Of a stretch of 64,000 bases of DNA, positions 52,879-63,394 are shown one piece after another; position 1 is the first letter of the stretch; each line of letters starts with the position of its first letter. The notes beneath the pieces were generated by a model. The model made no database searches. It was not told the origin of the DNA and saw only the letters and a program-made list of their open reading frames with translations. Location: contig NZ_LJRO01000048.1 of assembly GCF_001401155.1 (NCBI RefSeq), positions 1-64,000 on the forward strand. The letters run 5' to 3'. The translations under genes were made by a program, and so were the position numbers. The DNA comes from Pseudomonas tremae (lineage in GTDB: Bacteria > Pseudomonadota > Gammaproteobacteria > Pseudomonadales > Pseudomonadaceae).

Positions 52879-55196
52879 CGCTTCTTCAACTGCTTGGCGT
52901 TGGCAAACAGCGACGCCATGGCATTGTTGGCCGGTGCAGGTGCAGAGGTTTCCTTGCGCGGGGCGTTGTTCTGCTGACGCGGTGCCGAGCCTGGGCGCGC
53001 GCCACGCGCACCATCGATTTTTTCGCCGGGTGTGTCGCTCATGCGCATCGACAGACCGACACGTTTACGCGGGATATCGACTTCCATGACTTTCACTTTC
53101 ACCACGTCGCCGGCCTTGACTGCTTCACGCGGGTCTTTGATGAATTTCTCGGACAGCGCGGAGATGTGTACCAGACCGTCCTGATGCACGCCGATATCGA
53201 CGAAAGCACCGAAGTTAGTGACGTTGGTCACGACGCCTTCGAGGATCATGCCCAGTTGCAGGTCCTTGAGGTCCTCGACGCCATCCTGAAATTCGGCGGT
53301 CTTGAACTCCGGGCGTGGATCGCGGCCAGGCTTCTCAAGCTCTTGCAGAATGTCCGTCACCGTCGGTAGACCAAAGGTCTCGTCAGTGAACTTCTTCGGG
53401 TCCAGACGCTTGAGAAAGCTGGCATCACCTATCAGCGAACGGATATCACGATCGGTTTCAGCCGCAATGCGCTGTACCAGCGGGTAGGCTTCAGGGTGAA
53501 CGGCGGAAGAGTCCAGCGGGTTGTCACCGGTCATGACACGCAGGAAGCCTGCGGCCTGTTCAAACGTCTTTTCGCCCAAGCGACTGACTTTCTTCAGCGC
53601 TGCGCGTGTCTTGAACGCACCGTTTTCATCGCGATGCGCGACGATATTCTGGGCCAGCGTGGTGTTCAGGCCGGAAATGCGCGCCAACAGCGCCACCGAT
53701 GCGGTGTTCACGTCCACGCCTACGGCGTTCACGCAATCTTCAACCACGGCGTCCAGGCCGCGAGCCAGCTTGAGCTGCGATACGTCATGCTGGTACTGAC
53801 CGACGCCAATGGATTTCGGGTCGATTTTCACCAGTTCGGCGAGCGGATCCTGCAGGCGGCGGGCAATCGATACCGCACCACGGATCGACACGTCGAGGTC
53901 CGGGAACTCCTTGGCCGCCAGTTCCGAGGCGGAGTAGACCGAGGCGCCCGCTTCGGAAACCATGACCTTGGTCATCTTCAAACCTGGGTATTTCTTGATC
54001 AGCTCAGCGGCCAGCTTGTCGGTTTCGCGGCTGGCGGTGCCGTTGCCGATGGCAATCAGATCGACCGAGTGCTTGGCGCACAGGGCTGCCAGCACGGCGA
54101 TGGTCTGGTCCCACTGGTTTTTCGGTACATGCGGATAAACGGTCGCGTAGTCGAGCAGCTTGCCGGTGGCATCCACCACGGCGACCTTGCAGCCGGTACG
54201 CAGGCCCGGGTCGAGGCCCATTGTGGCCCGCTGGCCAGCCGGAGCGGCGAGCAGCAGGTCGTGCAGGTTATGGGCGAAAACGTTGATGGCTTCGGTTTCG
54301 GCGCCTTCACGCAGCTCGCCCAGCAGGTCGGTTTCCAGATGGCTGTACAGCTTGACCTTCCAGGTCCAGCGGACCACTTCGGCCAGCCATTTGTCGGCAG
54401 GACGGTTCTGATTCTGGATACCGAAACGCTCGCCGATCATCAGCTCGCAGGGGTGCATGGTGCCCGGCAGTTCTTCACCGACTTTCAGTGCGGAGCTGAG
54501 GAAACCTTCGTTGCGCCCGCGGAAAATCGCCAGCGCACGGTGTGACGGCATGCTCTTGAGCGGTTCGTCATGTTCGAAATAGTCGCGGAACTTCGCGCCT
54601 TCCTCCTCCTTGCCAGGCACCACCCGAGCGCTGATCACCGCTTCCTGCTTGAGGAAACCGCGCAGCTTGTCGAGCAGTGAAGCGTCTTCGGCAAAGCGCT
54701 CCATCAGGATGTACTTGGCGCCTTCCAGTGCGGCCTTCACGTCGGCCACGCCTTTTTCGGTGTCGACAAAGCGGGCTGCTTCTGCTTCAGGAGCAAGGCT
54801 CGGGTCGTTGAACAGGCCGTCGGCCAGCTCGCCCAATCCGGCTTCAAGGGCGATCTGGCCCTTGGTGCGGCGCTTCTGCTTATAAGGAAGATACAAATCT
54901 TCAAGACGCGTCTTGGTGTCGGCCAGCTTGATGTCTCGGGCCAGTTCCGGGGTCAGCTTGCCTTGCTCTTCGATGCTGGCAAGAATGCTGACGCGCCGGT
55001 CGTCCAGTTCGCGCAGATACCGCAGACGCTCTTCCAGATGGCGTAATTGAGTGTCATCCAGGCTGCCGGTCACTTCCTTGCGATAGCGGGAAATGAAGGG
55101 CACGGTCGAGCCTTCATCCAGTAGTGCTACGGCCGCTGCGACCTGTTGTGGGCGTACACCGAGTTCTTCGGCGATGCGGCTGTTGATGCTGTCCAT
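52875..55196 (-). CDS. tex: Tex-family RNA-binding transcription accessory protein
   Basis: The 773-residue protein has the Tex layout: an N-terminal helical region ([20 protein letters not shown]), a YqgF/RuvC-like domain ([20 protein letters not shown]), helix-hairpin-helix motifs ([20 protein letters not shown]), and a C-terminal S1 domain ([20 protein letters not shown]). Tex binds RNA and affects transcription and stress tolerance. ATG 55196 has AGGTGG upstream; the longer frame to 55343 is not family-like. The C-terminal tail is Ala/Pro/Asn-rich. Confidence 0.96.
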   Translation of the reverse strand: MDSINSRIAEELGVRPQQVAAAVALLDEGSTVPFISRYRKEVTGSLDDTQLRHLEERLRYLRELDDRRVSILASIEEQGKLTPELARDIKLADTKTRLEDLYLPYKQKRRTKGQIALEAGLGELADGLFNDPSLAPEAEAARFVDTEKGVADVKAALEGAKYILMERFAEDASLLDKLRGFLKQEAVISARVVPGKEEEGAKFRDYFEHDEPLKSMPSHRALAIFRGRNEGFLSSALKVGEELPGTMHPCELMIGERFGIQNQNRPADKWLAEVVRWTWKVKLYSHLETDLLGELREGAETEAINVFAHNLHDLLLAAPAGQRATMGLDPGLRTGCKVAVVDATGKLLDYATVYPHVPKNQWDQTIAVLAALCAKHSVDLIAIGNGTASRETDKLAAELIKKYPGLKMTKVMVSEAGASVYSASELAAKEFPDLDVSIRGAVSIARRLQDPLAELVKIDPKSIGVGQYQHDVSQLKLARGLDAVVEDCVNAVGVDVNTASVALLARISGLNTTLAQNIVAHRDENGAFKTRAALKKVSRLGEKTFEQAAGFLRVMTGDNPLDSSAVHPEAYPLVQRIAAETDRDIRSLIGDASFLKRLDPKKFTDETFGLPTVTDILQELEKPGRDPRPEFKTAEFQDGVEDLKDLQLGMILEGVVTNVTNFGAFVDIGVHQDGLVHISALSEKFIKDPREAVKAGDVVKVKVMEVDIPRKRVGLSMRMSDTPGEKIDGARGARPGSAPRQQNNAPRKETSAPAPANNAMASLFANAKQLKKR

Positions 55197-55493
55197 AAGA
55201 CCACCTGGAGTTGTGAGCAAAAAACGGGGCTCGTACGAATTGTCTTGCCTGGATTTCGTTCGCCAGCATTTATATGCATGGCTGGCGAACCGCCATAAGC
55301 ACGGCTTTGCCTGACTTTGAAGGCGGCGCATTATACCCGGCAAAGGCGGATTAGGGGATTGGTCGATAAACGAGCTGTTTTTGAGCGAAAAGACAGGCGC
55401 AAGTGTCGCCCCCAGTAAAATCTGCTAACAATGCACACGGTGCGCATCACCGCAGCTACGCCATAATGCGCCCCGAGATCAGAGGAGCATCCG

Positions 55494-56234
55494 ATGAGCA
55501 GCACCGCACAAAATGCTGAAGGCGAAAAAATCCTGATTGTCGATGACGATCCTGGGTTGAGCAGTCTCCTGGAACGGTTTTTTACCAGCAAGGGCTACCG
55601 CGCCCGCGCTGTGGCAAACGTGGAGCAAATGGACCGATTGCTGGCCCGTGAGGTTTTCAACCTTGTGGTGCTGGATTTGATGTTGCCTGGGGAAGATGGC
55701 CTTTCCGCGTGCCGCCGGCTGCGTGCCGCGAACAATCAGGTGCCGATTATCATGCTGACCGCCAAGGGCGATGAGCTGAGCCGCATCAAGGGGCTCGAAC
55801 TGGGTGCCGATGATTACCTGGCCAAGCCGTTCAACCCGGATGAGCTGATGGCGCGGGTCAAGGCTGTATTGCGTCGTCAGGCAGCTCCGGTGCCGGGTGC
55901 GCCCGGCAGCGAGGACGAATCAGTCAGTTTTGGCGACTACGTGCTGTCGCTGGCGACACGCGAACTCAAGCGCGGTGAAGAAGTGCACATGCTCACCACG
56001 GGCGAATTCGCAGTGCTCAAGGCGCTGGTGATGCATGCTCGGGAGCCACTGACCCGGGACAAACTGATGAACCTGGCCCGTGGCCGCGAGTGGGATGCGC
56101 TGGAACGGTCCATCGACGTGCAGATATCCCGTCTGCGTCGCCTGATCGAACCAGACCCGTCCAAGCCTCGTTATATCCAGACAGTCTGGGGCGTCGGCTA
56201 TGTATTCGTTCCGGATGGTGCCGGAAATCGCTGA
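55494..56234 (+). CDS. ompR: Response regulator OmpR
   Basis: The 246-residue regulator has a receiver domain (about 12-130; phospho-Asp in NLVVLDLMLPGEDG; switch Lys in LAKPFNP) and a C-terminal winged helix (about 150-240; TGEFAVLKALVMHAREPLTRDKLM, then RSIDVQISRLRRLIEPD). It is phosphorylated by EnvZ, encoded downstream, and responds to osmotic and envelope conditions. AGAGGAGC precedes the ATG. Confidence 0.96.
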   Translation: MSSTAQNAEGEKILIVDDDPGLSSLLERFFTSKGYRARAVANVEQMDRLLAREVFNLVVLDLMLPGEDGLSACRRLRAANNQVPIIMLTAKGDELSRIKGLELGADDYLAKPFNPDELMARVKAVLRRQAAPVPGAPGSEDESVSFGDYVLSLATRELKRGEEVHMLTTGEFAVLKALVMHAREPLTRDKLMNLARGREWDALERSIDVQISRLRRLIEPDPSKPRYIQTVWGVGYVFVPDGAGNR

Positions 56235-56397
56235 CAGCCTGGCTGTCAGCACAGAAATTCGTCATCCCTGCCAGTTACGTCAATAACCTTTCAGGAGGTT
56301 ATCGACGTGCTGGTTTTTTGCGTTCGTCCATCGGGTCTCGCCCGCGTTCGGCAAACCTGCGAGCCTCGCTCGCCTTGCAAAGTGTATGGCTGCAGTT

Positions 56398-57708
56398 ATG
56401 AAGACACCGCTCTGGTTCCCGCAAAGCTTTTTTTCCCGCACGCTCTGGCTGGTGCTCATCGTCGTGCTGTTTTCCAAGGCATTGACGCTGGTTTATCTGT
56501 TGATGAACGAGGACGTGCTGGTCGACAGGCAATACAGCCACGGCGTTGCGCTGACCCTGCGCGCGTATTGGGCTGCCGATGAAAATGATCGCGAAGCGAT
56601 TGCCGAGGCGGCCGGCCTTATCCGGGTGGTTGGCGGGGGCGTGCCGGAAGGCGAGCAGCACTGGCCGTACAGCGAGATTTACCAGCGGCAGATGCAGGCT
56701 GAACTGGGGGCCGACACCGAAGTGCGTCTGCGTGTGCATGCACCGCCTGCACTTTGGGTACGAGCGCCGAGCCTGGGGGATGGCTGGCTGAAAGTACCGC
56801 TCTATCCGCATCCGTTGCGCGGGCAGAAAATCTGGAGCGTGCTGGGCTGGTTCCTGGCTATCGGGTTGTTGTCCACCGCATCAGCCTGGATCTTCGTGCG
56901 TCAGTTGAATCAGCCGCTCAAGCGGCTGGTGTTTGCCGCTCGACAGTTGGGGCAGGGCCGCAGCGTGCGTCTACCGGTCAGTGACACGCCCAGCGAGATG
57001 ACTGAAGTGTATCGAGCCTTCAACCAGATGGCCGAAGACGTCGAACAGGCAGGTCAGGAGCGCGAACTGATGCTGGCAGGTGTGTCCCACGATTTGCGCA
57101 CACCGCTCACTCGTCTGCGTCTTTCTCTGGAGCTGATGAACGACAACGAGTTTTCTGAAGGCATGGTGCGTGACATCGAGGATATGGATGCGATTCTCGA
57201 TCAGTTCCTGGCATTCATTCGTGATGGGCGTGACGAAGAAATCGAGGAGGTCGATCTGGGCGACCTGGTTCGCGATGTCGTTGCGCCGTTCAACAACGAC
57301 GAGGACAGCATCCGACTGTGCCTGGAACCCATACCGCCCTTTCCGCTACGTAGAGTGTCGATGAAGCGTCTGTTAACCAACCTGATCGGCAATGCCCGCC
57401 ATCACGCAGGTAACGGTATCGAAGTGGCGGCTTATGTCTCAGGCGACAGAAATGCGCCTTACGTGGTGTTGAGCGTGCTGGACAGAGGGGCGGGTATCGA
57501 TCCGTCCGAGCTGGACACCATCTTCAATCCGTTCATCCGGGGCGATCGTGCCCGTAGCGGCAAAGGCACCGGTCTGGGGCTGGCGATAGTCAAGCGTATT
57601 GCTGCCATGCACGGCGGTAATGTCGAGTTGAGAAACCGGTCGGGCGGTGGACTTGAAGCGAGAGTACGGTTGCCGCTTGGGCTGATGTTGCCGAGGGATG
57701 CCATCTAG
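56398..57708 (+). CDS. envZ: Sensor histidine kinase EnvZ
   Basis: The 436-residue kinase has TM1 (about 12-33), a periplasmic domain, TM2 (about 150-168), HAMP, the dimerisation domain with the phospho-His (GVSHDLRTPLTRLRLSLELM), and an ATPase domain with N, G1 and G2 boxes (NLIGNARHHAG, DRGAGIDPSE, GTGLGLAIVKRI). The start is ATG 56398 (MKTPLWFPQSF) or ATG 56386; neither has a strong ribosome binding site. It is 163 bp after ompR, an unusually wide gap for this pair. Confidence 0.94.
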   Translation: MKTPLWFPQSFFSRTLWLVLIVVLFSKALTLVYLLMNEDVLVDRQYSHGVALTLRAYWAADENDREAIAEAAGLIRVVGGGVPEGEQHWPYSEIYQRQMQAELGADTEVRLRVHAPPALWVRAPSLGDGWLKVPLYPHPLRGQKIWSVLGWFLAIGLLSTASAWIFVRQLNQPLKRLVFAARQLGQGRSVRLPVSDTPSEMTEVYRAFNQMAEDVEQAGQERELMLAGVSHDLRTPLTRLRLSLELMNDNEFSEGMVRDIEDMDAILDQFLAFIRDGRDEEIEEVDLGDLVRDVVAPFNNDEDSIRLCLEPIPPFPLRRVSMKRLLTNLIGNARHHAGNGIEVAAYVSGDRNAPYVVLSVLDRGAGIDPSELDTIFNPFIRGDRARSGKGTGLGLAIVKRIAAMHGGNVELRNRSGGGLEARVRLPLGLMLPRDAI

Positions 57709-57918
57709 GGCTAGTAATTCGGGGGAAATATAAAGCGCCATGCATGGTGACAGAAGGGCGCCTGATAAATCGAGGTGGCCTTATGGATGTGCATGGCGGC
57801 TTGCCTGACCCGGCCCATGATGGAAGTACTCCCTGTACTCCTAGGTCACGTCGATCCTTTCGATCAACGCATCCCGGCCCCCTGGTCATGTGCGTACCCT
57901 CTTCAGGTCGCACAACGC

Positions 57919-57953
57919 AGAAAGGCAGTGGCTTATGCAGTCACTGCCTTTCT
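57919..57953. terminator. Hairpin between envZ and the convergent ivy gene
   Basis: AGAAAGGCAGTG, an 11-base loop, then CACTGCCTTTCT form a perfect 12-bp stem. It probably ends transcription from one or both sides, although the T tract is short. Confidence 0.7.
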
Positions 57954-57960
57954 GGATGAA

Positions 57961-58428
57961 TCAATACCAGTTCGGGTCTTTGCGCAATTGCTCTTGCAAC
58001 AGACCTTTCATACCTTCGTCAGGCTTACCCAGGTAGCGATAAGTCGCATGACGTGTCGGCGATTTGTCTGCAGGAAGACCCGCAGGCACTTCGACCAACA
58101 TGGCGTAGGCATCTTCCTTATCGAGGCTCACAGCCACGATCAGGCGCTTGCTTTTGCACGTATCGGCGGTTTCGCAAAGCGGCCCCACCAGATAATTGTC
58201 ACCGTCCTCGGTAACTGCCGTCATTTGCTGCTCGGAGGCACCAGACAGGTTTATCACCCACTCCGGCAACCGCTCTTCCTTCTTGACGACTTTCGTCCAG
58301 GTTGTGCGGTACTCAGGGGCAGAACTCAAAAGCTCATTGACCCTGGACTGCCCATCGTTGGCAGCCATGGCCATGGCACTGCCGCCCAATAGCAGGGCGG
58401 CGGCCAGCGTGCGAAATGACGTGTGCAT
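57961..58428 (-). CDS. Ivy-type lysozyme inhibitor
   Basis: The 155-residue periplasmic protein has a signal peptide (MHTSFRTLAAALLLGGSAMA, cleaved after AMA), Ivy-like strands (YLVGPLCETADTCKSKRLIVAVSLDKEDAYAML) and two Cys that can close the inhibitory loop (C-x5-C). Ivy proteins plug the active site of C-type lysozymes or restrain the cell's own lytic transglycosylases. It ends with DPNWY, as relatives do. ATG 58428 is chosen by the signal peptide. The DUF1328 gene lies 2 bp upstream on the same strand. Confidence 0.85.
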   Translation of the reverse strand: MHTSFRTLAAALLLGGSAMAMAANDGQSRVNELLSSAPEYRTTWTKVVKKEERLPEWVINLSGASEQQMTAVTEDGDNYLVGPLCETADTCKSKRLIVAVSLDKEDAYAMLVEVPAGLPADKSPTRHATYRYLGKPDEGMKGLLQEQLRKDPNWY

Positions 58429-58430
58429 CT

Positions 58431-58658
<228 letters not shown>

Positions 58659-58946
58659 TCAAAAAACCCATTTTTGCTGTGGCGCGACTTCATCCACCGA
58701 AACCAGGCCGTCTACAGGACGGACGCTCGAAGACATATCCTTGTTCGCAGAAGCGCTTACTTCGCGATAGGAAATGCTATTGCTATGGATGAACGGCTGA
58801 ATGGTTTGAGCTGCTTCGCTGGATGGATTCCAGCGCTGGAACTGCTGAATGGCGATCAGAGTGACAAGCAAGGCCAGCAGCAAGAACAAACCTTGCTGAA
58901 GGTGCAGAGGGGAGATACGAAACTGTGCAATACGCTGGCTGTTCAT
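58659..58946 (-). CDS. Hypothetical small membrane protein (95 aa)
   Basis: I do not recognise the family. One membrane helix (about residues 17-38, LQQGLFLLLALLVTLIAIQQF) is followed by a polar, probably periplasmic part. AGGGAG precedes ATG 58946. It lies 63 bp upstream of the DUF1328 gene on the same strand. Confidence 0.75.
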   Translation of the reverse strand: MNSQRIAQFRISPLHLQQGLFLLLALLVTLIAIQQFQRWNPSSEAAQTIQPFIHSNSISYREVSASANKDMSSSVRPVDGLVSVDEVAPQQKWVF

Positions 58947-59110
58947 CTGCAAACTCCCTTGGCCTGTGCTGGCTTTCAATCTGATGGGTCTAGGTACAAC
59001 GACCTCGTTGAAAGGGATATTGCAGACTGCATGCCAACTTCATAATCGTATTTAATATCAACTAAATCAGTGGCTTACGAACTAATCGCCAAGCCTTCTG
59101 CAAGCAAGCT

Positions 59111-59136
59111 GCACGATTACACCTTTGTAATCGTGC
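59111..59136. other. Perfect hairpin downstream of the BON-domain gene
   Basis: GCACGATTAC, loop ACCTTT, GTAATCGTGC: a perfect 10-bp stem 38 bp past the BON gene stop. There is no T tract on either strand. It may stabilise or end the transcript. Confidence 0.55.
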
Positions 59137-59173
59137 GTTCTGCACGAAGGAAGCGTTGAAAAGCCCGCTCGGT

Positions 59174-60013
59174 TCAGCCTGCGCTGCGCGCCATGACTTT
59201 CAATGCGTCACCGTTGACGCCTTTGACGCCGCGAATATTTCGCGCGATTTCAACGGCCAGTTCTTTCTCGGCGAAGTTGGCGACCACGCCGTTGAGGCTG
59301 ACGACACCGGCTTTGGTGTCCACCTTGATATTCATCCCGTCCAGATTCCGGCTGTAGATCAGGCTCGCTTTCACCTTGCTGGTGATCCACGCGTCACTCA
59401 TTTCTTCAGTCGGTGTCAGCGTTTGCGGCTGAGCTTTCGCGGCAATGGAATCGGCAGCACTCAGGCTGATGAGGTTGTTGACGCTGACCACACCGTCGGT
59501 ATTGCTCGCCAGACTGCCCGCCAGTTCCTTGGCCTCCGGGCTTTGCGCACGTCCTTTGAGGGTCACGACGCCGTCCTTGCTGTCGACGTCGATGTTCAGC
59601 GCCTCGGTGACGCTGCTCCACAGCAGCTTGGACTTGACCGTCGCGACCAGCGTCGCATCTTCGAAACGCTGGGCCATATTGGTTCTGGAGCCAGGCTCGC
59701 TGGCGACGGAAGGATCAATCTCCAGCTGATTGTCGACTTTTTCAATACCCTTTGTGTCTAGCGCGATGCGCTCGGCCAGCTCGCGATCAACCTGATCCTC
59801 GACCTTGCCTTTGAGAATGGCTGTGCCTTGCTCGACATCCACTTCGATCTTGAACGGGCTCAAATGTTTGTTCAATGCGAAGGCTGTCCAGATAGAGCCT
59901 TCCTGACGCGCCTCGCTGAGCTGGGTCTGCAGGTCAGTCTGGGCGAGAGCGGGGCCGCTGCCAAGCAGCGCAGCGCACGCGGTGATCAGGGCAATCTTTT
60001 TCAATGAGAACAT
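59174..60013 (-). CDS. Periplasmic protein with three BON domains (OsmY-like)
   Basis: The 279-residue protein has a signal peptide (MFSLKKIALITACAALLGSG, cleaved near ALAQ) and three BON domains: about 35-105 (IEVDVEQGTAILKGKVED), 125-190 (NIDVDSKDGVVTLKGRAQ) and 210-275 (NIKVDTKAGVVSLNGVVA). BON domains bind phospholipid membranes, and OsmY-like proteins protect the envelope under osmotic stress. AAAGGAAAG precedes ATG 60013; the frame to 60124 has no ribosome binding site. It is divergent from algB. I found no clear AlgU promoter. Confidence 0.92.
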   Translation of the reverse strand: MFSLKKIALITACAALLGSGPALAQTDLQTQLSEARQEGSIWTAFALNKHLSPFKIEVDVEQGTAILKGKVEDQVDRELAERIALDTKGIEKVDNQLEIDPSVASEPGSRTNMAQRFEDATLVATVKSKLLWSSVTEALNIDVDSKDGVVTLKGRAQSPEAKELAGSLASNTDGVVSVNNLISLSAADSIAAKAQPQTLTPTEEMSDAWITSKVKASLIYSRNLDGMNIKVDTKAGVVSLNGVVANFAEKELAVEIARNIRGVKGVNGDALKVMARSAG

Positions 60014-60210
60014 GTGAGCTTTCCTTTTGAAGTGGGTTGTCGTTTCCGGATAGACGGTTTCAACGGCATAAACGCAGATTAATCGGCTCGTTCGCCATTG
60101 GGCGAACAGAGAGCTACCATGCATGCCGCAGAATCAATCAGAATTGACCATGCAACTTGCCCGATGATTCCGAGACTAACTGAGACAATTCATTAAGGAG
60201 CGTAGGAAAA

Positions 60211-61557
60211 ATGGAAGCAGCCACTGAGAATCAGGGCCGTATTCTGCTTGTGGACGATGAGTCCGCCATCCTCCGCACCTTCCGGTACTGTCTGGAAGAC
60301 GAAGGTTACAGTGTCGCCACTGCCAACAGCGCAGCGCAGGCTGACACGCTTATGCAACGCCAGGTGTTTGACCTTTGCTTTCTCGATTTGCGTCTGGGCG
60401 AAGACAATGGCCTTGATGTGCTGGCGCAGATGCGTATTCAGGCACCGTGGATGCGCGTGGTCATCGTCACCGCGCACTCGGCGGTCGACACCGCGGTGGA
60501 TGCCATTCAGGCCGGCGCAGCCGACTATCTGGTAAAGCCCTGCAGCCCTGATCAATTGCGTCTCGCGACCGCCAAGCAGCTGGAAGTACGTCAGCTGTCG
60601 GCGCGTCTCGAAGCGCTTGAAGGCGAAGTTCGCAAGCCAAAAGACGGCCTGGATTCGCACAGCCCATCCATGATGGCCATTCTGGAAACGGCCCGCCAGG
60701 TGGCGGTTACGGATGCCAATATCCTGATTCTGGGTGAGTCCGGTACCGGTAAAGGCGAGCTGGCACGGGCGATACACGGCTGGAGCAAGCGGGCCAAGAA
60801 GTCTTGCGTCACGATCAACTGCCCGTCGCTCACTGCTGAATTGATGGAAAGCGAGCTGTTCGGTCACAGCCGCGGCGCGTTCACCGGTGCCAGCGAGAGC
60901 ACGCTGGGTCGCGTCAATCAGGCCGATGGCGGCACGCTGTTCCTTGACGAGATCGGTGATTTCCCGCTGACGCTGCAACCCAAGCTGCTGCGTTTCATTC
61001 AGGACAAGGAATACGAGCGAGTGGGGGACCCGGTGACCCGTCGTGCAGACGTGCGCATTCTGGCGGCCACCAACCTCAATCTGGAGGACATGGTGCGTAG
61101 CGGGCGCTTCCGCGAGGATTTGCTGTACCGGCTGAACGTGATCACCTTGCATCTGCCTGCCCTGCGCGAGCGCAGCGAAGACATACTGACCCTCGCAGAC
61201 CGTTTTCTGGCGCGTTTCGTCAAGGAATACGCGCGACCGGCCCGAGGCTTCAGTGAAGAGGCGCGAGCCGCGCTGCTCAACTATCGCTGGCCTGGCAACA
61301 TTCGTGAGCTGCGCAACGTGATCGAGCGAGCCAGCATCATCTGCCCGCAGGAGCGTGTCGAGATCAGTCACCTCGGCATGGCTGAGCAACCGACGAATAA
61401 TGCACCACGAGTGGGTGCGGCGCTGAGTCTGGACGAGTTGGAAAAAGCTCACATCGGGGCCGTGCTGGCGACCAGCGAAACCCTCGATCAGGCAGCCAAG
61501 ACACTGGGTATCGACGCTTCGACGCTTTACCGCAAACGTAAACAGTACAACTTGTGA
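60211..61557 (+). CDS. algB: NtrC-family response regulator AlgB
   Basis: The 448-residue regulator has a receiver domain (about 10-125; phospho-Asp in LCFLDLRLGEDNG), a sigma-54-type AAA+ domain (GESGTGKGELARAI, GAFTGA in RGAFTGASES, GGTLFLDEIGDFP) and a C-terminal Fis-type helix-turn-helix (LDQAAKTLGIDASTLYRKRK). AlgB activates alginate and other genes; it forms a pair with KinB, encoded 10 bp downstream. AAGGAG precedes the ATG. Confidence 0.96.
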   Translation: MEAATENQGRILLVDDESAILRTFRYCLEDEGYSVATANSAAQADTLMQRQVFDLCFLDLRLGEDNGLDVLAQMRIQAPWMRVVIVTAHSAVDTAVDAIQAGAADYLVKPCSPDQLRLATAKQLEVRQLSARLEALEGEVRKPKDGLDSHSPSMMAILETARQVAVTDANILILGESGTGKGELARAIHGWSKRAKKSCVTINCPSLTAELMESELFGHSRGAFTGASESTLGRVNQADGGTLFLDEIGDFPLTLQPKLLRFIQDKEYERVGDPVTRRADVRILAATNLNLEDMVRSGRFREDLLYRLNVITLHLPALRERSEDILTLADRFLARFVKEYARPARGFSEEARAALLNYRWPGNIRELRNVIERASIICPQERVEISHLGMAEQPTNNAPRVGAALSLDELEKAHIGAVLATSETLDQAAKTLGIDASTLYRKRKQYNL

Positions 61558-61567
61558 ATAATTTCTG

Positions 61568-63355
61568 ATGAAACTGGCCATGAAGCTGCGCACACGCCTT
61601 TTTCTGAGCATCTCGGCCTTGATCACGGTCGCGCTGCTCGGATTGTTGCTGGGGCTCGTCAGCGTCATGCAGATGGCCCGCACTCAGGAATCATTGATTC
61701 AGCACAACTTCGCCATTCTGGATCTTGGCCTGAAGCTGCGTCAGAACCTGGGCGATCAACTGGTGTTGATGACCGGCTCGCAGCGCAACAAGCCCGAACT
61801 GCAGAAGATGCAGGCACAGTTCGAAGAGTTGCTGGAGCAGGGTTCGGTGCAGGATCCGCAGCAGAACGTGCGTACCGGGTTCGAGTCCACCAAACGGGAC
61901 TACCGGCACTTCATCGAGGTCTGGAACCGTCTGGGTGACGACCCGCGCGGTATTCGTGGTACGCCGCCACTGAGCGAAAGCTTCAATGCGTTGCGCAACG
62001 GGCTGCTGAACGTGCATCGCAAGGCGCTGGAAAACATCAGCAATGCCGAGATCAACTCGCGGGACCGCGCTTTGTGGATCGCGGGCCTGCTGGGACTGGT
62101 CGGGCTGGCAGTGCTGTGTATCGGTTTCGTGACCGCACACGGTATTGCACGTCGTTTCGGTGCGCCGATCGAAGCCTTGGCCAAGGCGGCTGATCGCATC
62201 GGCGAAGGCGACTATGAGGTCACTCTGCCGATATCTTCGGCTGCAGAAATGAACCTGCTGACCCGACGCTTCGGCATCATGGCTGAGGCCCTGCGTCAGC
62301 ATCAGGCGACCAATGTCGACGAGCTGCTGGCGGGTCAACAGCGCTTGCAGGCGGTGCTCGACAGTATTGACGATGGCCTGTTGATGATTGATCGCCAAGG
62401 GCATCTGGAACACTTGAACCCGGTGGCCCAGCTTCAGCTCGGGTGGGATGAGAGTCGCCTCGGCGAGAGTCTCGGCGCTGCACTGAATCGCCCCGAACTG
62501 GATGAGCAATTGCATCTGATCCTGCGTGGCGGGACGCTGGAGCGCGCGCCGGAAGATCTGGCCATCGACATTGATGGCGAGTCGCGATTGCTGACCTATA
62601 GCATGACGCCGGTGAGCCACACCAAAGGCCATATCCTGGGTGCAGTGATGGTGCTGCACGATGTTACCGAGCAGCGGGCTTTCGAGCGAGTACGCAGCGA
62701 GTTTGTGCTGCGCGCTTCGCATGAGCTGCGTACACCGGTCACCGGCATGCACATGGCGTTCGGTCTGTTGCAGGAGCGCCTGCATTTCGCCCCGGAATCG
62801 CGCGAAGCGGATTTGCTCAATACGGTGACCGAAGAAATGCAGCGGTTGATGCAACTGATCAACGACCTGCTGAATTTCTCGCGCTATCAGAACGGTCTGC
62901 AGAAGCTCAAGCTGGCGCCGTGTTCCATCGAAACGTTGCTGGAAGAGGCCAAGGCGCGCTTCGAAGATCAGGCTCTGGAGCGGGACATCGTGCTGATGCT
63001 GGACATCCAGGAGCCTTTGCCACGCCTGCATGCCGACCAGTCTCAACTGGAACGTGTTCTGGACAACTTGCTGGATAACGCCCTGCGCCATACGCCGCCC
63101 AAAGGCCTTATCCGTTTGCAGGCCAGACGCCACGGCGAGCGGGCGATCATCAGTGTCGAAGACAACGGCGAGGGCATTGCCTACGGGCAGCAGGGCCGGA
63201 TCTTCGAACCCTTCGTTCAGGTCGGCCGCAAAAAAGGTGGTGCCGGCCTGGGGCTGGCGCTGTGTAAGGAAATCGTCCAGCTGCACGGCGGCCGAATGGG
63301 CGTCTACTCAAGGCCGGGGCAGGGCACGCAGTTCTACATGGCATTGCCGCTTTAA
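61568..63355 (+). CDS. kinB: Sensor histidine kinase KinB
   Basis: The 595-residue kinase has TM1 (about 12-34), a periplasmic domain of about 130 residues, TM2 (about 168-190), HAMP, a PAS domain (about 255-365), the phospho-His site (RASHELRTPVTGMHMAFGLL) and an ATPase domain (NLLDNALRHTP, DNGEGIAYGQQGRIFEPF, GAGLGLALCKEI). It controls AlgB. The start is ATG 61568 or ATG 61580; the former is preferred by its position after algB. Confidence 0.95.
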   Translation: MKLAMKLRTRLFLSISALITVALLGLLLGLVSVMQMARTQESLIQHNFAILDLGLKLRQNLGDQLVLMTGSQRNKPELQKMQAQFEELLEQGSVQDPQQNVRTGFESTKRDYRHFIEVWNRLGDDPRGIRGTPPLSESFNALRNGLLNVHRKALENISNAEINSRDRALWIAGLLGLVGLAVLCIGFVTAHGIARRFGAPIEALAKAADRIGEGDYEVTLPISSAAEMNLLTRRFGIMAEALRQHQATNVDELLAGQQRLQAVLDSIDDGLLMIDRQGHLEHLNPVAQLQLGWDESRLGESLGAALNRPELDEQLHLILRGGTLERAPEDLAIDIDGESRLLTYSMTPVSHTKGHILGAVMVLHDVTEQRAFERVRSEFVLRASHELRTPVTGMHMAFGLLQERLHFAPESREADLLNTVTEEMQRLMQLINDLLNFSRYQNGLQKLKLAPCSIETLLEEAKARFEDQALERDIVLMLDIQEPLPRLHADQSQLERVLDNLLDNALRHTPPKGLIRLQARRHGERAIISVEDNGEGIAYGQQGRIFEPFVQVGRKKGGAGLGLALCKEIVQLHGGRMGVYSRPGQGTQFYMALPL

Positions 63356-63394
63356 GGGGTTAAGCGGCAACACGCTGTTGATTGCGCCATGCGG

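Noticed and set aside
60193..61683. 496-codon minus-strand frame opposite algB
   Set aside because: Shadow of algB with no domain or start signals. The same holds for 61691-63286 (opposite kinB), 29471-30745 (opposite the desaturase), 33244-34380 (opposite sbp), 38554-39525 and 53496-54545.
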